Shown here: positions 34,109 through 45,860 of the stretch, one piece after another | Position numbering within the stretch: position 1 is the first letter of the stretch | How the letters are laid out: each line of letters begins with the position of its first letter | Origin: Elephas maximus indicus | Lineage: Eukaryota > Chordata > Mammalia > Proboscidea > Elephantidae | Direction of reading: 5' to 3' | Length of the DNA stretch: 64,000 bases | Assembly (NCBI RefSeq): GCF_024166365.1 | Contig: NC_064838.1 | Location: 76,462,001-76,526,000 of the forward strand | Translations under genes and position numbers: made by a program | The notes under the pieces: model-generated | Seen by the model: the letters and a program-made list of their open reading frames with translations, nothing else | Told to the model about the DNA's origin: nothing | The model's database searches: none

Positions 34109-34529
34109 TGCAAATATATCCATATATATAATAGAGCACACAGGGGGCAAAGTTATGAAAACTTCTTAGCCATAACCAAACACCATGAGGGACTGAGTCA
34201 CTGGGCTTGAGGTCTTAGGGCCACAGTCTTGAAGGACATCTAGCATAGTCCATAGAGACAATGCTCTGCAGCCTACTTTGGTGAGTAGCGCCTGGGGTTT
34301 TAAAAGCTTCTGACTGGCCATCTAAGATACAACTATTTGTCTGTTCCTGTCTGGAGCAAAGAAGAGTGAAGAAAATCAAAGATTCAAGGAAACAATTAGT
34401 CTGTAGGACTAATGGACCAGATGAACCATAGCCTCCACTAGCCTGAGACCAGAAGAACTAGATGGTGCCCAGCTACCACTACCGACTGCTCTGAGCAGGA
34501 TCACAATAGAAGGTCCCAGACAGTGTGGG

Positions 34530-35050
34530 AGAAAAATGCAGAAAGAAATTCAAATTCATAAAAAAGACCAGACTTACTGGTCTGATAGAGACTGGTGGAA
34601 CCCCCAAAATTATGACCCTTAGACACCCTTCAGATCTGGAACTGAACACAGTCACCTTTCAGCCAAACAACAGACAGGCCTATAACATGAACAATAACAC
34701 CCACGAGGAAAGTACTCCTCAGAACAATCAACTGTACCAGACCAAAACAGAAGCACTTGCTCAAAAACAAAGTTCAGAAGACAGGAAGGGGCAGAAAAGA
34801 TGGAGAGAAAAATATAGAATAAAATTCAAACTCACAGAAAAAAAAAAAAAAAAAAACTTAGTCTGATAGAGACTGGCGAAACCCCAGGAGTATGGCCCCT
34901 GGACACCCTTTTAACTCAGTACTGAAGTCACTCTTGGGGTTCACACTTCAGCCAAAGATTTCACTGGTCCATAAAACAAAACAAGACAAAATGGGTACAC
35001 CAGCCCAGGGACAGGAATGAGAAGGCAGGAGGGGACAGGAAAGCTGATAA
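34530..35050 (+). repeat. Imperfect tandem duplication in the 3' UTR of L1 copy 3
   Basis: Two blocks about 281 bp apart both read 'aaattcaaa.tca.a.aaaa..', 'ctgatagagactgg', 'cccc' and 'acaccctt'. The first begins near 34545 and the second near 34830. The second carries a longer A-run. This looks like an internal duplication of the 3' UTR. Confidence 0.65.
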
Positions 35051-35186
35051 TGGGAAATCCAAGGTCAAGAAGGGGAGGGGGTTGACACGTCCTGTGGTTG
35101 GCAACCAATGTCACAAAACAATACGCGTATTGTTTAACGAGGAACTAATCTGCTCTTCATCTAAACCACAATTAAAAAAAAAAAAA

Positions 35187-36629
35187 GTTAGAGTCAATAT
35201 GAGATTTTAAAAGAATTTTTGGTTTCGAACAGGTAATAATAAAATTCTTGCTCTTTGGGGCTTCAGAGAAGGCCAGGACTTAGATATATTATGACCCCTG
35301 CCTACAAGTCTGCGCTTCTTGCTGCCCTTTACCTTAGTAATTATGTTCCAGCCACTTTAATCTTTTATAGTTCCTTGAAAATGCCTCCCTTAGAGCTACT
35401 CTATGTATTGTCTCTCCCTAGAATCTCTATCCTAGTACTCCCTATGGGGTAATTTCCTAATGATTCCTTTTGTCAATTATTAGTGCTTGTCATTATTATT
35501 AATCTTACTAATTAATACATTTAATCACTTTTTATAAAGAAACTTCAACAGATTTCAAAATCAACTTGATATGTTGCTCACTCACAGAATCCTTCTCTGA
35601 TTACCCACTATGACGTAATCTTCCAGAAATAATCAAAGCACTCCATTCCTGTTAACTCTGTTGTACTGATCATACTTTGTTTTTTTTTTTTGCTTATTTT
35701 TAATTGCTTATTAACTGTCTCCCTAATTATTGGAATTTGACTCTTTTGAAAAGGAAAGGTGCTTGTCTTCCATAATCATTCAACAGACAGTTTAAATAGG
35801 TCCCAGGCATCAATAAAACAAAAGTTCTTCCCTCAGAGGCTTTCAATTAGAGAGGAAGATGGAAAGTCACAGAAGTCAACTGATAACTATACAAAAACAA
35901 TTACATTTTTGATCACAGCTATAAGGATATTAAGCAGATGTTGAGATAGAAAATAATGGCAGGAGTGAAAGATTCTTTTAATAGAGCCGTTGGGGAAGGC
36001 TTCTCAGAGGAAGTGATACCAATGTAAGACAGAATATGACTGCTTGTTTCCGGGTAGAGAGCCCAGCAGATGCAAAGTCACTTTTGTGAGAAAGGGCTTA
36101 GATAGGCCTAGCTACAGGTGAAAAAACCCAACATGGCTGAGGAGAGGAGACGGGGAGCTCCAAATGTGCTGGGGAAGGTAGAGGGAGTCATCAGATTAAC
36201 CAGGAATTTCTAGAATAAGGGAAGGAATTTCCTTTACCAGGTACTGATATGCACTCTGGCCGAGAGTCAGAAAATCTAAAAAGCAACATAGGATTTGTAA
36301 TTAGTGACTATTTGACTTCATTTATTTGGCTCAAAATGTGTTTGGGGAGGTAGAGGCAGTAACCAGATTAATCAGGGAATCTAGGACTAAGCAAGGAATT
36401 TCTAAAGGCAATGGGAAACCAAGGGAAAGTAGAAAACAAAGAGTATCATAAAGTCATAATAGTAAATACCCTAAATCATAAATCAGACTTATTTTTTTTA
36501 AAGATATCTCTGGATTCTAGTGGAGGATGGGCAGTTTTATTTCTCACATACCTCTGACAGAATGATTCTAGGGGAAATTCATAACGTTCTCGGCATGATG
36601 ACTATTACTTGCCAACCTAAGTCTAGACC
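35187..36629. other. Intergenic stretch with L2-type remnant
   Basis: No gene seen. Bases 35740-36110 read like an old L2/MIR3-type 3' region: 'aagttcttccctcagaggctttcaattagagaggaagatgg', 'ttggggaaggcttctcagaggaagtgata', 'gcaaagtcac'. The order matches 'ctcatggagcttacagtc ... gggaaggcttcctggaggaggtgac ... gcaaaggcc'. Confidence 0.5.
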
Positions 36630-36806
36630 AGATGCCATAGAGTAGATTCCGACTCATGGTGACCCCATGTGTGTCAGAGTAGAACTGTGAGCAGTAGGGT
36701 TGTCTGTTTGCCAGGGCTTTCTTTTGAGGTGCCTCTAGGTAGACTCAAACCTCCAACCTTTGAGTTAGCAGCTGAGTACATTAACTGTTTGCATCACCCA
36801 GGGACT
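36630..36806 (-). repeat. AfroSINE, minus strand
   Basis: 'gatgccatagagtagattccgactcatggtgaccccatgtgtgtcagagtagaactgtg' followed by 'agactcaaacctccaacctttgagttagcagctgag' and a decayed tRNA head. Confidence 0.88.
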
Positions 36807-37856
36807 TCACATTTCTCAACATTCCTAATAAATTACTAAGGATGCAAAGGGCACCAATACAATTCATGATATTTTATAGAACAAAAGGAAACTGCAATGA
36901 ACTGTAAACTGAATAAAGAATACTGGTGTCAGCCCTTTCTCCAGGCTTAAGAGTGGAGTTGATATCAGAGACTGGCTACTATCACTCTGTCAATCAGACT
37001 CAAGGATGACAGTTATCTCATATAGTCTGTAAACATTTGTATTTCTAGACTTGCTTTAGCCATAACCAAGGACTAAACCATATCCCAAACTTCCAATTCA
37101 GTGCTGACTCACAACCATCAGCTGCTTTTTTGATATTTCTTTTCTCTTTCCACAATGGCTCAGTGAGGAACATTTTTCAAAAGACTGCTCAAATGAAGAA
37201 AGGGGCAATCTTACTTAACATTCTTCTTTTTCTTTGTCAGTCCAATTCCCTCTTATTCCCTAGTTATTTAAGCAGACAACAAGTATTTCAAAAACTCAGC
37301 AGACACTGCAAATTTGAGCAATAAAAAGAAGTGTCAGATGTGGCCCTTTGACTAGTAAATTTAAAATAAGGACAAAAACCATTAAGAACTGAAGAAATGA
37401 AAGAAAAACAAAGCATTGAAGTTTTAAAGCTAGACAAAGGCTATTCCCTGCAGGGAGGAAAGTGTGAGCAAAGGCCCAGAGCTGGGGATAACAGACATGG
37501 TTCAGGGCAGAACAGAGAGCTAAGGTCTTAGAGTTAACATAGACCAGGTTCTAATTTTGACTTCTGGAACACTTTTTAGCTGTGTAATTAGCTAAAAGTC
37601 ATTTGTCCTTCCAGATCTGCATTTTTATGTAGAAATATTGCATTTGCATATTTACAAATGCATTTTAATAATATAAATTTATACATAGATTGCATCATGT
37701 ATGCAAATATACTGTACATTAAATTTTTAATCAATGACAACATTATTGACAACATTCCATGACAGTATATGGAGATTTATCATATTCCCAATTTTCTGCT
37801 AGTACAATGCTACAGTGAATGTTTTGTATTGATATATGTACCTATGACTTTATCAG
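36807..37856. other. Intergenic stretch with a possible MIR
   Basis: No gene seen. Bases 37545-37640 ('ctaattttgacttctggaacactttttagctgtgtaattagc') resemble a minus-strand MIR. The rest is AT-rich and unassigned. Confidence 0.4.
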
Positions 37857-38018
37857 GGAAACCCTGGTGGCGTAGTGGTTAAGACCTACAGCTGCTAACC
37901 ATAAAGGTAGGCAGTTCGAATCCACCAGGTGCTCCTTGGAAGCCCTGTGGGGCAGTTCTACTATGTCCTTTAGTGTTGCTGTTAGTCGGAATCAACTAGA
38001 CAGCAACTGGGCCAGGTT
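37857..38018 (+). repeat. AfroSINE, short form
   Basis: A well-preserved copy: 'aaaccctggtggcgtagtggttaag', 'ggcagttcgaatccaccaggtgctccttgg', 'ctgtggggcagttctactatgtcc' and 'gtcggaatcaactagacagcaactgg'. Confidence 0.95.
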
Positions 38019-38129
38019 ATAATAATATAGATGCAGATAAAGATAGCAATAGATTTAAGTATTACTGTAAGATAAGTTTTTGCAATAGAATTGCAGAATC
38101 ACAGGATATGAACATCTTACACTTGGATA

Positions 38130-38289
38130 ACCAAACCAAACCCACTGGCGTCGAGTTGATTCTGGTTCAGAAGCCCTATGGGACAGAGTAGAATGGCCCC
38201 AAAGGGTTTCCAAGGGGCAGCTGGTAGATTTGAACTACTAACCTTTTGATTAGCAGCCATTGCTCTTATCCACTGTGCCATCAGGGATC
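38130..38289 (-). repeat. AfroSINE, short form, minus strand, with target duplication
   Basis: A complete minus-strand copy between perfect 10-bp repeats cacttggata (38120-38129 and 38290-38299). It lies only about 110 bp from the plus-strand SINE at 37857-38018, forming an inverted SINE pair. Confidence 0.95.
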
Positions 38290-38584
38290 CACTTGGATAG
38301 GTATTGGTAAATTCTCCTTACAAAATGGTCATTCATAACAATAATATATTTCTATCTTTTTTCTTTCTATCATTTTTGTCTTTCTTCTTTACATCAATTT
38401 CTTACTTTTCAGTTGTATTAATTTTGTTATTATAGAGGCGTCATTCTATATCAGAATATAATTCAGAAGAATTTTTAGTAAGTAAACATTTAAACTCATT
38501 TCATAGATAAAGAACAATTATTCTTTGTCTAAGTAGATTTGTCAATAATCGATCTACTCATCTCTAAATAACAACTGTAATAAT

Positions 38585-38700
38585 AATTAGCATTTATTGA
38601 GCATATTGACTTGTTCACTTCCTTGAGGTCATGAAGTTAGTGAGCAATATAGTCTGTTTTTGAATCCAGGAAGCTGGAGTCTGGAGCTGGTAGTTCTTTC
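38585..38700 (+). repeat. MIR-like remnant
   Basis: 'tagcatttattgagcatatt', 'cttccttgaggtcatgaagttagtgagcaatatagtctgtttttgaatccaggaagctggagtc' follows the MIR order of 'ttgcccaaggtcacacagctagtaagtggcagag.tgggatttgaacccagg'. Confidence 0.6.
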
Positions 38701-39075
38701 TGAATTCTGTCTGGGCTATATAACATCTCCACTGAAAACCTACATACCTAGATGGTTCCAGTGATTGTACTTGGATTGTCAGTTTTTTGTAGGCAATGGA
38801 CTTGTAGCTCTGAAGCTCTCTGAGTATCAACCTAGATTTTTCTCTTATCCCTAAAGGACTTTAAAGTAGCCTCTTTAGTATATATCACCCCAGTTTTTTT
38901 TTTTTTCTCTTTTCATAAAACTAATGGCAAATTAGTGGGATTGCAACTAACTCCAGTAGAATTTTGTGGAATGAAAGTGGCAATAATGTTTAATTTTTAA
39001 TATTGGGATCTACAATAATTTATTGGTGTTTCCATGGAATACTCCTAAATTACATCTGTCCTCACCCTCACCAAA

Positions 39076-39270
39076 CCACCAGCATTACCACAGGTATCCC
39101 CACCACTACCACTGCCACCACCACTGAGATCATCACTGTCATCACCAACACTGCCATCTCTACTGCCATTACTGCCACCTGTATCATCACCAGCACTGCC
39201 AGCACCACTATCATTACTACTGCCACCACTGACATCTTCATCATCACCTTCACCACCACCATCATTCACA
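39076..39270. repeat. Degenerate trinucleotide array (ACC/ATC type)
   Basis: About 195 bases built from CAC, CAT, ATC and GCC triplets, so several frames on both strands stay open (Thr/Ile-rich on plus, Gly/Asp-rich or Val/Met-rich on minus). The product-like frames are a by-product of the triplet period. Not a gene. Confidence 0.85.
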
Positions 39271-39469
39271 GATTTTAGTAGTTGTTCTGCTTTACCTCTA
39301 AAGAAATATACAAATTCAGCTTATTCCTAAATTAAGACATTTAATCTAAAATTTAATTAAACATCAGAGATTTTAAGAAAAATAATATATTAATACCTCT
39401 TCTTTTACCCTTAACCTAAGATGAGAAAGAATAATATCTGGGGGAAGGAAAAAGAGAAATGGCCTTGAG

Positions 39470-39620
39470 AACTAAGAAAAAAAGAGAGAGAGAGAAGAAA
39501 ATAAATGGAAAGAGAGTGGGAGACACACATACACACTCACAGGGAAGAGCTAGAGCTAAATAGGAGAGAGGCGGAGAGAGAGAACAGAGCAAGAGAAAAA
39601 GATTGAAATGAAATTGGGGG
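39470..39620. repeat. Purine-rich (GA)n-like tract
   Basis: Runs of 'agagagagag' and similar purine tracts, with a short CA-rich insert and a G9 run at its right end (about 39616-39624). Confidence 0.75.
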
Positions 39621-41426
39621 GGGGAAACAGACAATCTCCTAGTAACTATTTCCAGATATATTATCTACTCCTCTTTTGGAAACCTACGCATATTATTTTA
39701 TTTACGTACTTTCAGTTCTAAGGTGGAGGCCAACTGACTTAATTTTTTCTCTCAGAGTAAAAGGTAGATGAAGCAAAATAAGTTGATGTCGCTCAAGTTA
39801 GAACTTAAGAATGAACTGAAGTTCATGACTCAAATTCCTTATCCAGAGAATAAACATTGCTAACAGATAAAGCACATAGGTTTTGAGTGTGAATTATTGA
39901 CATACTTTAAAAGCATGTATATACTACTACGTAATTAATTCAATTAAAATTTGTCATAATTTGAAAGTGATTTCTAGGTGACAATTCTATGCAAAAATTA
40001 AAACCTATGTATTAAGTACTCATTCAAGTAATAAACTTGAACCTTAGAATTTAGTTTTTACAGTTGGTCAAAAGTGGAAAGTTGTACAAATAAAGACTTT
40101 AATCATTTCAAGTCTAACCCAAGATCTTATCCCACCTAAGATCCATTCACATAAAGCAACTTCTCCAGAGAGTCCCAGAACCAGGTGAAATGATTCCAAG
40201 GTAGTTTTTCTTACTGTGGAAATAAGCTGTCCAGGATATAAATGGAAAAAATGTCATCCAATCACTAAATACTAGTCAAATTTGTCAACCAGAATTTCTA
40301 TTGCTCTTGATTTAAAGCAGAAGATGTAGTTATCTATGAACCTAATGAAGGAATACACTTTCTGTTTTACCAAGGGATTTATTTACATTCTCTCCAATTA
40401 AGAAGGATTGCTGAAGAGGTAGCGAAGCAGAGAGTTTATTGAATCGTTCACGTCCCTTTTTGAATCCTAGTGGATTGTATATTGAGATCAAAGCAGAAAT
40501 TGTCTTTGTTCAGTTTCTCAGAAGATAAATCATGGATCCATGTTCTCCTTTGGGTTATAAAAGGACAGAGGGCCCACTTTGAACGGCTGTGACAAGATAT
40601 GGACTTACATCATTCAGTTGTAGCCCTCTGAGGCTAGATCTCCACTGACAGAGAGGCTAATCCCTAATCCAGTGAATTCCCATTCACCCACTTTAATAAT
40701 AGGGTATACTCAGGGGCAGAATATCACCAAGGCCAAGACAACATGCACAAACCTAGATCACAGTATTAACCATTTAGTCATTTGTTCATGCACTGTGATG
40801 TGTACCTCAATTATAGAACAGCCACAGCTTTAAATACAATACAGCAACAGGAAGGAACCTGAGTCATATCCTATCTCTGGGTTCCATTTCCCGCACAGAA
40901 GTCATATCTGTCCCTGGGAGGTCACTCTTATGATCAGAAAATTTGTACCCAGACAGAAAAATGTATTTAATTTTTTTCAAATTTTTTAAGAAATGGCATT
41001 TTCAATTAATGTTGTTTTACTATTTTTGGAATAATGGGTTACAATTTTCATTCCTTCTCCACCCTATAAAGTGATTTCATTTGCGTTAACTTTTTTTTTT
41101 AATCTTTAACACCCTATACGGTTATCAGCGTTAGGATGGTTATTTCAATTTTCAGAATCTAATCCTTATAGATTTTCCACAGATTTATTTTTGCTCTAGA
41201 ATGATTTTTACTAATTATCTGATATTAACTCTTCAGACTTGGGGTCTGAAGGTACCCAAAGGTCACCGGAACCCTTTAGATATGGGTAAGAATCAACTCC
41301 TCTTGGTGGGGAGAGATGGGGAGAGAGTAATATGAGTCTCTATAGTCAATTCTTGCAAATTCTAAGTCAGTCATCACATTAATGGCTATTCAAATATGTA
41401 TCTAACCCCTCTCTATCACACTGTTG

Positions 41427-41845
41427 TTGTTAGGTGCTGTTGACTCAGTTCTGACTCATAGTGACCCTATATACAACAGAACGAAGCCCTGCTTGGTCCT
41501 GCGTCATTCTCAAAATAGTTTCTATATTTGAGCCCACTGTTGCAGCCACTGTGTCAGTCCAACTCATTGAAGGTCTTTCTCTTTTTTGCTAACCCTCTGC
41601 TTTACCAAGTATGATGTTCTTCTCCAGGAACTGGTCTCTCCTGATGACACGTCTTGAAGTACGTAAGACAAAATCTCACCATCTCACTTCTAAGGAGCAT
41701 TCTGGTTATACTTCTTCCAAGATGGATTTGTTTGTTCTTCTGGAATCCCATGGTGTTTTTAATATTCTTCACCAACAGCATAATTTAAAGGCATCAATTC
41801 TTCTTCAGTCTTCCTTATTCATTTTCAAGCTCCATGACACTACTA
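41427..41845 (-). mobile_element. RTE (BovB-type) LINE 3' fragment
   Basis: The left end 'tgttgttgttaggtgctgttgactcag' is the reverse complement of the RTE 3' tail. Further in, 'aggagcattctggttatacttcttcc' and 'ggcatcaattcttcttcagtc' match the other RTE copies at the same distances. The coding frames are broken. Confidence 0.88.
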
Positions 41846-41991
41846 TTTTATTATTGCTTTTATCACATTTGTCATTATCTGAAATTATATCTTTCATTTA
41901 GCTTTTATTTGCTTATTATTTATCTGCATCTAACTAGAACATAACCAGTAAGAAAACTTTGACCTTTCTGTATTTGCATTTTCAGTTTGAC

Positions 41992-42198
41992 TCCCTGGGA
42001 GGCGCAAGTGTTTAAGCGCTAGACTACTAGCCGAAAGGTTGACTATTTGAACCCGTCCAAGAGGCTCCTCAGAAGACAGGCACTGTGATCTGCTTCTGAA
42101 AGGTCACAGCCCTGAAAACCTTATGGAAGAGTTCTACTCTGCATATACAGGGTCAGCATGAGTTGAAACTGACTTGACGACAATTAACAACAACAACA
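41992..42198 (+). repeat. AfroSINE, long form, with RTE-like 3' tail
   Basis: The head 'tgggaggcgcaagtgtttaagcgctagac', the long-form middle 'cactgtgatctgcttctgaaaggtcacagcc' and the tail 'gttgaaactgacttgacgacaattaacaacaacaacag'. The tail is nearly the same as the end of the RTE at 27592-28046, including (CAA)n. Confidence 0.9.
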
Positions 42199-42261
42199 GC
42201 TGTATAGTATGTACAAAATGAAAGGTAATACACATTTGTTTTAAAAAAAGGTAAATACACA

Positions 42262-42655
42262 TGTTGTTGATAGGTGCCATCGAGTCAGTTCCAACTCACA
42301 GTGACCCTATGTATGACAAAGCGACACACTGCCTGGTCCTGCACCATCCTTACAATCATTGCTATGCCTGAGCCCATCGTTGCAGTCATTGTGGCAGTTC
42401 ATTCCATTGAGGATTTCCTCTTTTTTGCTGACACTACATTACCAAGCATGATGTCCTTCTCCAGGGATTGATCCCTCCTGATAACATGTACAAAGTATGT
42501 GAGATGAAGTCTCCTCACCCTTGCTTCTAAGGAGCATTCCGGCTGTACTTCTTCCAAGACAGACTTTTTCATTCTTTTGGCAGTCCACAGTATATTCAGT
42601 ATTCTTCGCCAACACCATAATCGAAAGTTGTCAATTCTTCTTTGGTCTTCAACCT
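42262..42655 (-). mobile_element. RTE (BovB-type) LINE 3' fragment
   Basis: 'gttgttgataggtgccatcgagtcagttccaactcacagtgaccctatg' is the reverse complement of the RTE 3' end. 'aggagcattccggctgtacttcttcc' and 'ggtcttcaac' follow. Same orientation as the copy at 41427, with a SINE between them, so these are two insertions or a duplication rather than one element. Confidence 0.88.
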
Positions 42656-43199
42656 ATTTGACCAAACAATCTTTTTTCTTATCAACATGATTAATACCCC
42701 AGAGTACATAATATGGGAAAAGTTACTGTGAAGAACCAGTATTTATTCTTCAAGGAAGCTATTCTCATACCATAACTTATTGCCTTTGGGTTGATTCTGA
42801 CTCATACCAGACAGAGGATATACTTAGCCAAGCCCTTGGTGTCACTTGACACTTAAAGTTTTCTCTTGACCTATGTGCCATATCATTTCAAATTTTACCA
42901 TTCGATATTTATTCTTTTGAGTTGATTGCTATCCTGTCAATTGAACTTCTTTTCCAAATATAAGTAATATCTTTACTTTGGTGGGAATAAAATCATTAAA
43001 TTGTTTGTTCCGTTTGAAAAGAGGAAATAAGTGAAGATGCGTTATCTGCAAAGATGAGAGTCAACTGAGAGCAGCCTCAGACATGACAGAGGAAGAAAAT
43101 TTCCCAGACATGATAGAGGAAGAACCAAAGACAACTTTTCTAATATGGTCCATGGTCATCACTGCATTTTTTCATTTTAGAATCATGTAAAGGATCAAC
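42656..43199. other. Intergenic stretch with SINE scrap
   Basis: Bases 42775-42820 ('ttgcctttgggttgattctgactcatacc', 'gacagagga') are a fragment of a minus-strand AfroSINE. Nothing else is recognised. Confidence 0.45.
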
Positions 43200-43592
43200 G
43201 TAACATTGTGGAAAGAGTCCAGACACTGTCCAAAAGACTTGGCAATCCAGTTAACCTCAAATGGCCTCATTTGGCTCATAAGTCAAATGAAGTTAAACTG
43301 CCTGGGTGGAGCGAACAAGTGTTTAGCTGAAAGATTGGTGGTTTGAGTCCACTCAGAGCAGCCTCAGAAGAAAGGCCTGAGGATCTATTTCTGAAAGGTC
43401 ATAGCGATTGAAAGCTGCTATGGAGCACCTTTCTACTCGGACACACATGGGGTCCGAATGGACGTGACAGCAACGGGTTTGGTTTTTGTTTTTAAGATGG
43501 GGTTAGTAATTACATCATAATGTAAGAATTACTTGCTAATGTTTGCAAAATATCTTCCAAAGTGTCTGGTTCATAGTTAATGTTCAATAAAA
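43200..43592 (-). repeat. MIR interrupted by an AfroSINE
   Basis: Left part 'ttggcaatccagttaacctcaaatggcctcatttggctcataagtcaaatgaa' and right part 'gatggggttagtaattac...agtgtctggttcatagttaatgttcaataaa' together follow a minus-strand MIR. The SINE at 43298-43490 sits between them. Confidence 0.55.
43298..43490 (+). repeat. AfroSINE, long form
   Basis: 'ctgggtggagcgaacaagtgtttagc', the middle 'gcctgaggatctatttctgaaaggtcatagc' and the tail 'ggggtccgaatggacgtgacagcaacgggtttgg'. Confidence 0.88.
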
Positions 43593-44205
43593 TTTAGTTC
43601 ATCCCCTCATGTAAATGACAACAAAATGGCATTTCTTAATTAAATATGAAGCTTAACCCACACTCTCATATAAGAGAGGCATATACTACTATTTTTTTTC
43701 TCCCTCCCCTTTGGAATAATTTCTTTATGAAGCACAAGGAGTTATCTGTTGGCAGTTGTTACCCATGAATGATTCCACAACATAAGTAGAAAGGGAGACG
43801 TGTTCCTTAAAAGCATTCCCAAGCTATCAAGATTTTCCTCCTGAGGCTGTCAAATTGGCTTACATTTTCTCCCAGAGACTTGTCCCTTCTAGATTTGCTG
43901 TTGCCACTTTATCTTCTTGTGTCTCATTCATAATTGTTTTAGCATCTCTTTACTGAGCTCTTGGTGTCTTTCAATCGGAGTCTCACTTATTAGCTCTGAT
44001 ATTGTTTTTTCGATGTTCATTTCTCTTTATGCCCTGGATTAAATGTGACATATTGTTAATATTGACCCTTGACTTGCCCTTGTCAATATTCCAAGTTCCT
44101 AGGCAGGATATGTCATCAGAAGATTAAAAGACCTTTTAATCTTATTTCTGCTACAGCTTCTAATTATCAGTAATAATTGGAACTTTTGTCATTCTTGTAG
44201 TTCAG
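43593..44205. other. Intergenic stretch, nothing recognised
   Basis: AT-rich DNA without supported features. Confidence 0.4.
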
Positions 44206-44795
44206 TTGTTGTTGTCGTTGTTGTTGTTAGGTGTATCGAGTAGGTGCCAACTCATAGCAACCCTATGCACAACAGAATGAAACACTGTCCAGTCCTGTGC
44301 CATCATCACAATTGTCGCTATGTTTGAGCCCATTGTTGCAGCCACTGTGTCAATCTATCTGGTTGAGGGTCTTCCTCTTTTTTCCTGACCCTCTACTTTA
44401 CCAAAAATGATGTCCTTCTCCAGGGACTGATTCCTCCTGATAATGTGTTGAAAGCATGTGTGACATAATCTTGCCACCTTGCTTCTAAGGAGCGTTCTGG
44501 TTGTACTTCTTCCAAGACAGATTTGTTCATTCTTTTGACAGTTCATGGTATATTCAATATTCCTCATCAACGCAACAATTCAAAGGCATCAATTCTTCTT
44601 CAGTCTTCCTTATTCATTGTCCAGCTTTCGCATGTGTATGAGACAATTGAAAACACCATGGCTTGGGTCGGGGCACTTTAGTCCTCAAGGTGACATCTTT
44701 GCTTTTTAACACTTTGAAGAGATCTCTTGCAGCCAATTTGCCCAGGACAATGCGTGTTTTGATGTCTTGTCCGCTGCTTCCAGTAATTCAATTAG
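44206..44795 (-). mobile_element. RTE (BovB-type) LINE 3' fragment
   Basis: Left end (TTG)n, then 'aggtgtatcgagtaggtgccaactcatagcaaccctatg'. On the minus strand, broken frames read FQHIIRRNQSLEKDIIF and GQEKRGRPSTR, matching the RTE C-terminus seen at 27592 and 53157. Confidence 0.9.
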
Positions 44796-44974
44796 GGAAC
44801 ATAATATTCTTAGCTATCTAAGGGAAGATTTGAACACATAATTGGATGTATCTAAGTGTGGAGGTAGGGAGCATGGTCTGGAATACAAATATAAATTTTT
44901 GAGTATTCAGCATTTGAATAACTTTATACTATTGAATTGGATGCATTTACTGAAGCGGTATGTATTGACAGAGG

Positions 44975-45860
44975 AAAAAAGTTAAGACCAATGACTGAGC
45001 CCTGGTGCACTCTATAACCTTAAATGGTGAGGTAAAAAAGGCAGAATCCACAAAGGAGAATAAGGAGTGACATGTGAAGCAGAAGGAAAACCAAAAAAAT
45101 GTGTGATATCGGAAACCAAGTGAACAAAGTATATCAAGGAAGTAAAAGTGATCGGCTATTTCCAATATTGCTGATAGATCTAGTAAAACGATGGCCGAGA
45201 CCTGAACATTGGATTTAGCAAAGTGGAGGTCCTTGGTGATATCGACAAGGAAGCTTTGTTAAGGTGAAGTCCTGGGAAAAGTCTTCCTGGAGTTGGTTTA
45301 AGGTGGACTGAATGGAAAGGATTTGGAAACAGCAAGCAAGAAAACTAGTTTAATGCATCTTACTAAGAAGAGGAAGAAATAAATGGAAAAGTAGCAGGTA
45401 GGGAGGCAAGGTTAAGAGAATGGAACTTTTAAGACAGCGGAAATAACAGGATGGGTTTACGGTGATGAATATGATGGGGTAGAGAACAACAGCTGCCAAG
45501 GGGGTGGTGGGGAGAATGATCAGACAATTACTGTTGAGTAGAGAAGAAGAAACGTGCACAAGTGGAGGTTTTTACTTCAGATAGTCACAAGGATAGTTTA
45601 CAGAAGAGAAGAATTCTATAGTAACAGATAGGGAGAAAAATACGTGGTTACAGATGCTGGAGAGTGGGCAGAAAGAATGGTGTCAGTTTGTAGAAATTCT
45701 CCATTGTTTCAAGTTTTCTCTGTGAAATAGAAAATACAATTATGAGTTGAGACTGAGAAAATGGAAAGATGTACTAGGGTTTTGAAGAGAGAAGAAAAGT
45801 TATGAAATAATCTTTTAGTACAGCAGGAGAATAAAAGGACTGAAGGCATGTGGTATGATA
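44975..45860. repeat. Interspersed repeat of unresolved class; partly repeated at 46946
   Basis: Contains 'ttgctgatagatctagtaaaa', 'gtcttcctggagttggttt', 'gatggggtagagaacaacagctgcc' and 'gtgcacaagtggagg', which I recall from a widespread old mammalian repeat but cannot name. The section 45128-45511 is matched at 46946-47335 in the same orientation. Confidence 0.6.

Larger units (their letters stand above)
29382..35186 (+). mobile_element. LINE-1 element with large internal deletion (L1 copy 3)
   Basis: It begins with the L1 5' box 'gtggagccaagatggcgga'. A 5' UTR of about 1.27 kb follows, then ORF1 (30650-31643), part of the spacer, the C-terminal third of ORF2 (31898-33565) and a 3' UTR ending in an A-run at 35186. 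Compared with L1 copy 2, about 2.4 kb is missing at about 31898, removing the endonuclease and most of the reverse transcriptase. An AfroSINE has inserted into the 3' UTR. The 3' UTR differs from the other copies, so this is a different, probably older, L1 subfamily. Confidence 0.93.
38300..41426. other. Intergenic stretch with simple repeats
   Basis: No gene seen. Holds a MIR-like remnant (38585-38700), a degenerate trinucleotide array (39076-39270) and a purine-rich tract (39470-39620). The remainder is AT-rich and unassigned. Confidence 0.5.

Noticed and set aside
37857-38018. tRNA-gene-like sequence with A and B box character
   Set aside because: It is the tRNA-derived head of an AfroSINE, repeated about two dozen times in the window with body and tail attached. 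Not a functional tRNA gene.
39003-39278. Thr/Ile-rich 91-codon frame and Gly/Asp-rich opposite frame
   Set aside because: Both are produced by the degenerate trinucleotide array, with no independent sign of coding.
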